Assembly (NCBI GenBank): GCA_003513555.1
Contig: DOPG01000109.1
Span: 67,877-85,353, forward strand
DNA length: 17,477 nucleotides
Source of the DNA: Rhodopirellula sp.
GTDB taxonomy: Bacteria > Planctomycetota > Planctomycetia > Pirellulales > Pirellulaceae
Reading direction: 5' to 3'
Below the pieces are notes generated by a model, which made no database searches, was not told the DNA's origin, and saw nothing but the letters and a program-made list of their open reading frames with translations. The translations under genes were made by a program, and so were the position numbers. This document shows, piece by piece, positions 7,547 through 14,384 of the stretch. Each line of letters starts with the position of its first letter. Positions within the stretch are counted from its first letter, which is position 1.

Positions 7547-8334
7547 TGAACACGCGAAGAGGTTCTGCTGCTTCACTTGGCCCCATAGTCGGTCGATTGA
7601 TTTCGCTTGCAACCGCTGGCGCCGCAGAGAACATGGCGATTGATCAAGCAATTCTGGATTCTGTCACTCGGACGGGAGTGCCTGTGCTTAGGTTCTACCA
7701 ATGGGCCGAACCCACGTTGTCGCTGGGGTATTTTCAGGAACTTGCTGCACGGGCTGCGCATGTTCAAAGCGACTCCATCTGTTGCGTGAGACGAACCACA
7801 GGTGGTGGTGCCATCGTTCACGACCAAGAACTGACCTACAGCGTTACGATTCCTGTGCCTCCCGGCTCAGCCGGGCCTCGTTCAGTTTTGTATGAGCAAA
7901 CGCATGCAGCCATTGCTGAAGCATTGGCTAATTTTGGTGCTCAGGCTGTACCTTTTCGTTGCACCGGTTTGGAGCCGCCGTCGGAAAGTCGGAACTCCCA
8001 ATTTTTATGTTTTCAGAGACGTACAGCGGAGGACTTGATCGTGAGTGGATACAAGGTTCTCGGTAGCGCGCAGCGGAAAAGCCGCACCGCCGTACTTCAG
8101 CACGGCAGCCTGCTTTTGTGTACCAGTTTGTACGCGCCGCAAATTCCTGGCGTCAGTGATTTGTTGTCGAGGCCACTCAATGTCGAGCAGTTGGTCCCGC
8201 AAATCGTTGCAAATCTTTCGGAAAAACTGGGAGTAGACTGGCAATTGGGGACGCTTTCTGATGAGGAAGTTTACGATGCGGAACAAATTCGCCGTGAACG
8301 GTTTGATTCCCCGCTGTGGACAACACGGCGTTAG
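7543..8334 (+). CDS. LipM-type octanoyltransferase / lipoate-protein ligase family
   Basis: A 263-residue protein of the BPL/LplA/LipB fold. RRTTGGGAIVHDQELTYSV (83-101) is the acyl-binding loop, GYKVLGSAQRK (169-179) carries the conserved Lys171, and LQHGSLLL (185-192) follows. Cys156 in FLCFQ sits where LipM enzymes have their acyl-thioester nucleophile (CF before the GxKxxGSAQ block), which favours an octanoyl-ACP:protein transferase over an ATP-dependent ligase. B. subtilis LipM uses GcvH as acceptor, and here the gene overlaps the end of gcvH, so GcvH is the likely substrate. A lipoyl synthase would still be needed and is not in the window. The start is the ATG at 7543 or the next codon, 7546. 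LplA-like ligase activity is the main alternative. Confidence 0.8.
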   Translation: MMNTRRGSAASLGPIVGRLISLATAGAAENMAIDQAILDSVTRTGVPVLRFYQWAEPTLSLGYFQELAARAAHVQSDSICCVRRTTGGGAIVHDQELTYSVTIPVPPGSAGPRSVLYEQTHAAIAEALANFGAQAVPFRCTGLEPPSESRNSQFLCFQRRTAEDLIVSGYKVLGSAQRKSRTAVLQHGSLLLCTSLYAPQIPGVSDLLSRPLNVEQLVPQIVANLSEKLGVDWQLGTLSDEEVYDAEQIRRERFDSPLWTTRR

Positions 8335-8506
8335 GTGCCGTTGTAGTCGGCGGGTTCGATAATAGCTGAGGGAACAGCCATACCTTGCCACAAATTCCTC
8401 GCGGCAAATTTCGCTGCCAGGTGGGCAGTTCGGTGACTTCAGCGGCAGGCCTGATGGACAAAAAATCGCTCGACACTGATTTTTAGACGAAACCGACCTG
8501 CGCAAC

Positions 8507-8515
8507 TGTTATAAT
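8507..8515 (+). promoter_or_regulatory. Extended -10 promoter candidate for the FHA/sigma operon
   Basis: TGTTATAAT is a perfect extended -10 (TGn plus TATAAT) about 205 bp upstream of the FHA ATG. No good -35 stands at 16-18 bp spacing, which is tolerated for extended -10 promoters. The leader would be long. A single motif match, so only moderate confidence. Confidence 0.4.
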
Positions 8516-8709
8516 TCCGGCCACGCAACCAAACTCTGAAGGATTCAGTGTTCGGCAGTTTCTTGCAGTGATGTGTTTGCTAGCTTATCTACTCTCACGG
8601 TCACCAGTTTCAAGAACGATGCCTTTACTTCGTAGATGGGTGCGCTTATCGCGTGTTAAGCCATTCGGGTTGGATGAATCACCCCTTAATATCATACCGA
8701 TGAGTAATC

Positions 8710-8714
8710 GGGAG
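8710..8714 (+). promoter_or_regulatory. Ribosome binding site of the FHA gene
   Basis: GGGAG ends 6 nt before the ATG at 8721 and selects it over the TTG at 8718 and the internal ATG at 8730. Confidence 0.6.
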
Positions 8715-8720
8715 TAATTG

Positions 8721-9446
8721 ATGCAGGTAATGCTTAAGGTCCTTAGTGGCAGCCACGAAGGACGTGAACTTAGTGTGTCGGGCGAGAAGTTTCTTATTGG
8801 CCGCAGTGAGTCATGCCAGTTAAGACCCAAGAGTGAATCGGTTAGCCGAAAGCACTGCATTATCGTGCTTAAAGATAATCGGGTGTTGATTCAGGACCTT
8901 AAGAGTCGCAACGGCACGTATGTAAACGACAAGCGATTGCCAACCGATAAGGCAAAGGTTCTTTCAGGTGGAGATCAGTTACGTGTCGGGAAGTTGAACT
9001 TTGAAGTTGTGATTGAGCACGGACTGCAGGCTCCGAAAAAGCCGGAAGTTGCCGACATGAGCGATGCAGCGGCGCGAACCGTCGAAGCCGGTTCACACGA
9101 TAGTCGATTTGAGGAGGTTGATGTTGATTCTTGGCTCAACGAGGCTGATCAAATTGATCGAGTGCGGAAGCTCTCAGATCCAGAGACACGTCAGTTTCAA
9201 ATCAAGTCCGGCGTCATCGCGGAAGGCGAAGGAGTTGTCGAAGAAGGCGACAGTGAGGATGAAGGCGTGGGGGCAGGCGGTGACAGCACCGACTTGTCCG
9301 TGAGCGAGTTGACTGACTCCAGTGATAAGAAGAAACGTGAGAAGAAAAAGCCCGGGAAACTTCCCAAAGGCTTCCAAAAGTCAATCACGGATAATTCTCG
9401 TGATGCGGCAGATACTGCATTAAAGCGTTTCTTCAGCGGTCGCTAA
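8721..9446 (+). CDS. FHA domain protein with acidic linker and basic tail
   Basis: A 241-residue protein. Residues 1 to about 100 form a forkhead-associated domain, a phosphothreonine-binding module, with the key residues present: G27-R28 (IGRSESC), S42-R43-K-H45 (VSRKHC) and N64-G65-T66 (RNGTYV). Residues about 110-210 are acidic and probably disordered. The C-terminus has a Lys-rich segment (KKKREKKKPGK) and ends DAADTALKRFFSGR, a tail I associate with planctomycete FHA proteins. No membrane segment or signal peptide. It probably docks a Ser/Thr-kinase substrate. It stands 133 bp before an ECF sigma gene on the same strand, so signalling to that operon is possible but inferred from position only. 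Confidence 0.85.
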   Translation: MQVMLKVLSGSHEGRELSVSGEKFLIGRSESCQLRPKSESVSRKHCIIVLKDNRVLIQDLKSRNGTYVNDKRLPTDKAKVLSGGDQLRVGKLNFEVVIEHGLQAPKKPEVADMSDAAARTVEAGSHDSRFEEVDVDSWLNEADQIDRVRKLSDPETRQFQIKSGVIAEGEGVVEEGDSEDEGVGAGGDSTDLSVSELTDSSDKKKREKKKPGKLPKGFQKSITDNSRDAADTALKRFFSGR

Positions 9447-9579
9447 AGTCTTTCAATCGTGAGTCGCGGTTGGCGTTGTCTGGCCCATGGCATCATGTTG
9501 CCAGTGGTCTCAACAAAGACTTGGTAAACGCACGCAGCACTGTGACTTTTTTCAAGTTTCGATTGATTGTGAGCGGACT

Positions 9580-10227
9580 ATGCAGGATTCAAACGCATTA
9601 CTTGTCCAGCAATTTCGCGAGAACGATGAAACTGCATTTTCAACGCTCGTAAGCAGGCATTACCCTCTCGTTTTTCGCGTTTGCTTGAAAATCCTCGGCC
9701 ATCGTCAAGATGCAGAGGATGTGACTCAAGAGACTTTTTCGCGTTTTGCAAAGCATGTTGATAAGTGGGATGTTCGTCGACCACTTGAGCCATGGTTAGT
9801 GACCATTGCGGGAAATCGTAGCAAGACATTTCTCGCACGTCGTCGTGCCCATCAATCACTGACCAGTATGTTGGAGCCAGCCACTGACGAGGTAAATGCG
9901 GTTAGGAAAGCTGATGGACTCCGCGAGGAGTTGCAGTTGGCATTAGCGGCAGTGCCCGAGCAGCAAAGATTGGCATTCGATTTGTTCCATGAGCGGGGCA
10001 TGAGTTACGTACAGATCTCTGCTGAGATGGGATGTCCGGTTGGGACCGTTAAGACATGGGTCCACCGGGCCCGCACCAGCGTGGTTCGTATTCTTTGCCA
10101 GCGTGAAGTCATTGCCACGGCGAAAACGCCAGTCAGCAAAGAAACGCAGCGTGCTGGTGAATTGTCTTCGTGTAACAACTTGGCTCACCGGACGCCGAAA
10201 TGGAGGAGGTTGAGTGATGCGATGTGA
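9580..10227 (+). CDS. ECF-type RNA polymerase sigma factor
   Basis: A 215-residue group IV sigma factor. Region 2 spans about residues 20-90, with DAEDVTQETFSRF at 44-56 and the PWLVTIAGNRSKTFLARRR segment at 71-89. Region 4 spans about 116-170, with the helix-turn-helix YVQISAEMGCPVGTVKTWVH at 143-162. A further 45 residues follow region 4, rich in polar and basic residues, longer than a minimal ECF. The ATG at 9580 (MQDSNALLV) gives the usual N-terminus; the frame is open 93 bp further upstream from an ATG at 9487, but that extension has no family pattern. Its 3' end overlaps the next gene by 11 bp, and that gene is a zinc-finger anti-sigma protein, the classic ECF regulatory pair. Confidence 0.9.
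   Translation: MQDSNALLVQQFRENDETAFSTLVSRHYPLVFRVCLKILGHRQDAEDVTQETFSRFAKHVDKWDVRRPLEPWLVTIAGNRSKTFLARRRAHQSLTSMLEPATDEVNAVRKADGLREELQLALAAVPEQQRLAFDLFHERGMSYVQISAEMGCPVGTVKTWVHRARTSVVRILCQREVIATAKTPVSKETQRAGELSSCNNLAHRTPKWRRLSDAM
10202..10209 (+). promoter_or_regulatory. Strong ribosome binding site of the anti-sigma gene
   Basis: GGAGGAGG ends 7 nt before the ATG at 10217, inside the end of the sigma gene. It favours that ATG over the GTG one codon earlier. It is among the strongest such sites in a window where many genes lack one, suggesting independent, high translation of the anti-sigma factor. Confidence 0.7.
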
Positions 10228-10732
10228 AGAGTTTCGCGAACACTTGCAAGAGCGATTGGATCAACGGTTGCCGCTTGGATCAGACCGGGATCTAGAGCGG
10301 CATGCTGCCAATTGTGAAAAGTGTTGGTCGGAAATGCGCGTCTGGCTCGAGATTGGTCCGCTGTTTGAATCTGATGGCGGGGAGCTTGCTGAGGTTGAAA
10401 TTGCATCTTCATCGAAGGGGTACAGTGTCCTTCCACCGATGCTGACGGCTGCCCTGGCGGTCGTGATTTTGATCGCAGTCGTCGGAATTTCTCCCACCAA
10501 ATCGAATTCTAAGCCGATACTGAGAGATGGATCGGCGCCCTCGGGTACTCTGGCGCAAGCGACGGGGGAGCTTGACCCTGTCGTTTGGTGGCGTAGTGTG
10601 CAAGATCGGGATTGGGTAGAAGAGACGCTGCCCACCGTAAGGTCTGTCAGACAAGGCGTTGCTCCGTTGGGGCGTACACTGGTGCGCGCTGTGACGATTT
10701 TGACGATCGGCGGTGAAGGCCGAGCCTCTTGA
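10217..10732 (+). CDS. Zinc-finger anti-sigma factor, single-pass membrane protein
   Basis: A 171-residue protein. The N-terminus carries a ZAS-type motif HxxxCxxC at His29, Cys33 and Cys36 (RHAANCEKCW), preceded by CEEFREHLQERLD, the usual start of such domains. One membrane helix lies at about 72-91 (PPMLTAALAVVILIAVVGI). About 80 residues follow, presumably outside the cytoplasm, with no domain I recognise. By family, the cytosolic ZAS domain binds and holds the partner sigma factor. It overlaps the sigma gene by 11 bp, and the following gene starts 16 bp after its stop, so this is one operon. Sigma partner assignment rests on motif plus position. Confidence 0.8.
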   Translation: MRCEEFREHLQERLDQRLPLGSDRDLERHAANCEKCWSEMRVWLEIGPLFESDGGELAEVEIASSSKGYSVLPPMLTAALAVVILIAVVGISPTKSNSKPILRDGSAPSGTLAQATGELDPVVWWRSVQDRDWVEETLPTVRSVRQGVAPLGRTLVRAVTILTIGGEGRAS

Positions 10733-10748
10733 CTACAGAGTTTTGCCC

Positions 10749-13094
10749 ATGATCAAGTTACCTCTCGCGCGTTTGGTTACTTGTGCCTTTGTGGCATGTC
10801 TCGTGCCCTTTTCGGTGGTGTCGGCCGAGCAGTTGTTTCGCTTACGGAACAATATGGTGATACGCGGTTCCATGGCCAAAATCGCAACGCTCAAAGATGG
10901 CTTCGGAGCTGCCTCGGCAGGTGAAACCCACCTCCGGCCAATTTGGTTAATCGATGACGGTCTGCGACGAATTTACCTGCATGGTAAGGGGATGGTTGCC
11001 GTTGAGCCCGTTGACGTGGGTGAGATGGAGAGAAATCTGGAGTTTTGGCAGCCAAAGCCACTGGGTGGCAAGATTGTCGGCGGATTGGGAACAATCCAAG
11101 GCGTCTCACCTTTCAACGATTACGGCAGACGGATTTTGACGGTGCGAGGCCCAGATGGTGGCCAAGTGCGAATTATTCAAGGTATCGCGGAAGTGAATTC
11201 TCGCTATGCAAAACTCGTCGCGCTGAAAGGCAAACCGAGCCTGAATTGGGACATGAGGATCTCGACACGCACGTTAGATTCGTCGACGCTTGCAAGAATT
11301 TTCAATAAACGGACCGATCAGTCGGATTTGAATGCACGTTTGGAAGTGGTGCGTTTCTTCATTGCTGCAGAGCGGTACCGTGAAGCAAAGCAAGCACTGC
11401 AAGCAACGATTGATGATTTTCCTGACGAGGTTGATTTGTTGCCACAACTGGCTGCACTTACGAAACGCCAAGCCGAACAGTTGTTGGATGAGGCAAACGA
11501 TCGAGCGGAGGCTGGGCAGTATCAACTTGCCAGAGGGATCCTGCAGGGTTTTCCACTGCAGGTGGTGAGTCGGATCACAAAGATTCAGGTTGAGGATGCC
11601 CTGAAGGAACTCAATGAGCCGGTGAAAAAATCAGCTGATCTGATGCAGAAGTTAAGAGGGCAGGTCAGTAAGCTACCCGCGAATCAGCAGACGAGCTTGG
11701 CTGCAATTCTTGACGAGATGGAAGCAGGTTTATCTGCCGACACACTCCCCCGATTGAGTGATTATGAGCGATTAGGTGAGGTTGATAATATACCCATCGA
11801 TAATCGCATTGCATTGGCCATTGCTGGATGGATCCTCGGTGCGGGCTCTGGGGAGCAAAACCTTAGCATTGCCATTTCGCTAATTCAGGTGCGGGATCTT
11901 GTTGTTGAGTATCTCTCAACCGCTGATGCTGCGAGGCGTAAAGCAATCATCGGTGAGTTAAGTAATCTTGAGGGCAGTGAAGCAGAATATGTAGATCGTA
12001 TTCTGCCGCTGTTGACCCCTGTCTTGCCGTGGCCAGAAGATTCTCAGCATTCGCAAATTCCTGGCATGTTCAACGTGACTACTGATTCGTTTCAGTATGT
12101 GATCCAGTTACCCCCTGAATACAACCCGCTTCGGGAATACCCTTGTGTGGTTGCTCTGCACGAGGCTCAGTCGCAGATTGAAAATCAACTTGACTGGTGG
12201 TCTGGAGGGTACCGCGAGCAACTCGAAGGCCGGATGGGGTATGGGTCTCGTAGCGGATTTATCGTCGTTGCGCCAGTCTGGTCGCGTTCTGGGCAGCGGG
12301 CGTATGAGTACACACCACAGGAACACCAACGTGTATTAGCAGCAACGCGAGACGCGATGCGTCGAGCTTCAATTGATTCTGACCGTGTGTTTATTGCAGG
12401 GCATGGTGAGGGTGGAACAGCTGCTTGGGATATGGCTCTTGCGCATCCTGATTTGTGGGCAGGTATGATCTCCATTAGTGGAACTCCGACCAAGACCATC
12501 CCTCACTACGAACCCAATTCGCGTCATGTCCCGCTTTATATGGTGATGGGAGAGTTGGATGGCGCGAAAGCGGGAGGCGCCATTATTAATGATTACATGA
12601 CGTTCAATCATGATGCCATGGTGGTGATGTATCGTGGTCGTGGCAGAGAATATTTTTATGACGAGCTACCACGATTGTTTGAGTGGATGACTCTGAACTC
12701 ACACAAACGTAGGAAGATGCCGCGTGAGATTGAGGTGGCCACGATACGCAAAGGTGATCAGTTTTTCTGGTGGTTGGAGTTGGGAGATCTTAAGCCAGGT
12801 GTTCCTGTTGACCCCCTTTTGTGGCATCAAGCTGAACGAATTCGTGCAGGTAAAGTATCTGCAGCGATTGGCGTAGACAATCAGATTCGAGTGCAACGTG
12901 GACCTGCAGACAGGTTCCGACTACTGTTGCGACCGATGCCAGGTGTGCTCGATCTCAACCAGGAAGTTGTGATCCGTGAGGGGAGTCGGTCTAAGCGTGT
13001 TCAGTTCGATGGGTCGCTTGAGTTTATGTTGGAAGATGTGCGGCAGAGAGCTGACCGAAAGCGGGCCTTTTGGATGTCAGAAGTAATTCCCTGA
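10749..13094 (+). CDS. Secreted protein with degenerate alpha/beta-hydrolase domain
   Basis: A 781-residue protein with a Sec signal peptide (residues 1-26, MIKLPLARLVTCAFVACLVP then FSVVSA, cleavage before EQ). Residues about 30-170 form a beta-rich region, and about 190-430 are helical, TPR-like repeats. Residues about 447-660 resemble an alpha/beta-hydrolase of the esterase/phospholipase type: VIQLPPEYNPLREYPCVVAL, FIVVAP, VFIAGHGEGGTAAWDMALAH and a C-terminal DELPRLFEWM. The nucleophile elbow, expected as GxSxG, is GHGEG with Gly553 in place of Ser. The position where relatives carry the catalytic His (GRGHE-like) reads GRGRE (Arg633). It is therefore likely inactive or uses another chemistry. 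About 120 more residues follow. The ATG at 10749 restores the signal peptide; an upstream GTG at 10713 would bury it. It follows the anti-sigma gene by 16 bp. Confidence 0.75.
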   Translation: MIKLPLARLVTCAFVACLVPFSVVSAEQLFRLRNNMVIRGSMAKIATLKDGFGAASAGETHLRPIWLIDDGLRRIYLHGKGMVAVEPVDVGEMERNLEFWQPKPLGGKIVGGLGTIQGVSPFNDYGRRILTVRGPDGGQVRIIQGIAEVNSRYAKLVALKGKPSLNWDMRISTRTLDSSTLARIFNKRTDQSDLNARLEVVRFFIAAERYREAKQALQATIDDFPDEVDLLPQLAALTKRQAEQLLDEANDRAEAGQYQLARGILQGFPLQVVSRITKIQVEDALKELNEPVKKSADLMQKLRGQVSKLPANQQTSLAAILDEMEAGLSADTLPRLSDYERLGEVDNIPIDNRIALAIAGWILGAGSGEQNLSIAISLIQVRDLVVEYLSTADAARRKAIIGELSNLEGSEAEYVDRILPLLTPVLPWPEDSQHSQIPGMFNVTTDSFQYVIQLPPEYNPLREYPCVVALHEAQSQIENQLDWWSGGYREQLEGRMGYGSRSGFIVVAPVWSRSGQRAYEYTPQEHQRVLAATRDAMRRASIDSDRVFIAGHGEGGTAAWDMALAHPDLWAGMISISGTPTKTIPHYEPNSRHVPLYMVMGELDGAKAGGAIINDYMTFNHDAMVVMYRGRGREYFYDELPRLFEWMTLNSHKRRKMPREIEVATIRKGDQFFWWLELGDLKPGVPVDPLLWHQAERIRAGKVSAAIGVDNQIRVQRGPADRFRLLLRPMPGVLDLNQEVVIREGSRSKRVQFDGSLEFMLEDVRQRADRKRAFWMSEVIP

Positions 13095-13376
13095 GAATTG
13101 TGGGCATGGTAGCGCGAAGCAGGTCGGCAAATAAGAACGGCTTTGTCCCGTGCCTGCGTGTGAGGCTGTTTTCGAATCCGTTCCAGTTGCTGCGGATGCC
13201 TGCCCTGCACAATGCTGTTGGCTCCGCCCTACGGTCCGGATATGTCCATAAGTTGCTGCATCTTCTGCATTTCCCTCAAGCGAGTTGTTGGCAAACTATC
13301 TTAAGTAATAACCGTTCAAAACCATTTACAATGCATCGTCGTCCTTACCCCCAACCTAATCTCTCGAGGTATTTCC
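13095..13376. other. Intergenic stretch before the Tat-exported isomerase-like gene
   Basis: About 280 bp. A + strand open frame crosses it (13070-13390) but its translation has no domain pattern and overlaps both neighbours. The last 90 bp are AT-richer (TTAAGTAATAACC and similar), where a promoter for the following gene would be expected; no clear -35/-10 pair stands out. Confidence 0.4.
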
Positions 13377-14270
13377 GTGAAACGTCGTGACTTTCTGACT
13401 TCCAATGCCGTGCTTGCCGGTGCCACCATCTCCGCTGCCAGCCAACTTACCCAACGCACAGTTGTTGCTCAGGACGGCGATGCGACAAGTGCAGGCGGTA
13501 AGGTTAGGCAATCCGTCATGGGCTGGTGTTTCAAGCCCATGGATACGATCACGCTAGCGAAGCACTGCAAAGAGATCGGGCTCGAGGCAATGGAGGGTAT
13601 CCCAAGTAATCAATATGGTGCCGTGACTGACTTGGGGCTGAAAATCTCACTTGTCTCCAGTCACGGCTTTGCCAAGGGGCCGCTTGATCCCGAGAATCAT
13701 GCTGAAGTTGAGATGAAATTGCGATCCGGAATCGATCTCGCAGTTCAGTACGGTGCGCCCAATGTTATCACCTTCACGGGGATGCAAAAGGCAGGTATCT
13801 CAGATGCGGCAGCTCGCAAAAATTGCGTTGAATGCTGGAAACGTGTCATTCCCTATGCAGAGGAAAAGAAGGTCGGGATTGTGTTGGAGCATCTTAATAG
13901 TAAAGACGACTCACATCCCATGAAAGGACATCCAGGCTATTGGGGAGATGATTTGCATCGATGTGCCGATTTGGTGTCCGCGGTGGGTTCGGCCAACTTC
14001 AAGCTGCTATTTGATGTCTACCACGTGCAGATTATGAACGGAGACTTGATCCGGAATATTCGCCGTTATAGCGATATTGTGGGGCATTATCACACAGCGG
14101 GGAATCCAGGTCGCGGTGAACTGGACGACTCGCAGGAAATTAACTATCCACCTGTTATTCGTGCAATCTTGGAAACAGGTTATGAAGGGTTCATCGCACA
14201 GGAATTCATTCCTACGAGCAAGGATCCAGTAGCCTCATTACAAGAGGCATTTGATGTTTGTGATGTTTGA
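13377..14270 (+). CDS. Tat-exported hydroxypyruvate isomerase-like TIM-barrel protein
   Basis: A 297-residue protein. The N-terminus MKRRDFLTSNAVLAGATISA has the twin-arginine pattern RRDFL with a hydrophobic stretch, so export through Tat is likely. The rest is a sugar-phosphate isomerase/AP endonuclease-type TIM barrel resembling hydroxypyruvate isomerase (Hyi). Candidate metal and catalytic residues lie at Glu171 (VLEHLNS), Asp213 (LFDVYHVQI), His239 (GHYHTAGNPGRGELD) and Glu276 (IAQEFIP). The start is GTG at 13377. Many planctomycetes carry several such Tat-exported isomerase-like proteins; their substrates are mostly unknown, so cytosolic hydroxypyruvate conversion should not be assumed. 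It is probably monocistronic: 282 bp separate it from the gene before and 114 bp from the gene after. Confidence 0.85.
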   Translation: MKRRDFLTSNAVLAGATISAASQLTQRTVVAQDGDATSAGGKVRQSVMGWCFKPMDTITLAKHCKEIGLEAMEGIPSNQYGAVTDLGLKISLVSSHGFAKGPLDPENHAEVEMKLRSGIDLAVQYGAPNVITFTGMQKAGISDAAARKNCVECWKRVIPYAEEKKVGIVLEHLNSKDDSHPMKGHPGYWGDDLHRCADLVSAVGSANFKLLFDVYHVQIMNGDLIRNIRRYSDIVGHYHTAGNPGRGELDDSQEINYPPVIRAILETGYEGFIAQEFIPTSKDPVASLQEAFDVCDV

Positions 14271-14384
14271 CGCATCGAGGGAACCCGGCGTGCGGATGAT
14301 GTGTCTCAGAAGACGTGGATCGATTGCTCCTGCAGTCGCTTGCCTACTGAATTCAGCTAATATCAGGCGAGTTAAGCCAGCGTA

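Larger units (their letters stand above)
8335..8720. other. Intergenic stretch between the gcv group and the FHA operon
   Basis: About 385 bp with no convincing gene. It contains an extended -10 promoter-like element at 8507-8515 and a Shine-Dalgarno site just before the FHA start. Open frames on the - strand here overlap lipM or the FHA gene and have no recognisable family pattern. I see no terminator hairpin with a T tract after the lipM-like stop. Confidence 0.5.

Noticed and set aside
8005..8505. A 166-codon - strand open frame over the lipM-like gene and its downstream spacer
   Set aside because: Mostly antisense to the LipM-like gene; no domain signature or ribosome binding site.
8536..8548. 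CTGAA-GGA-TTCAG small inverted repeat after the promoter candidate
   Set aside because: A 5-bp stem with a 3-nt loop and no T tract is expected by chance and gives no clear operator or terminator.
13070..13390. A 106-codon + strand open frame between the hydrolase-like and isomerase-like genes
   Set aside because: It overlaps both neighbours, has a composition unlike a real protein and no recognisable motif.
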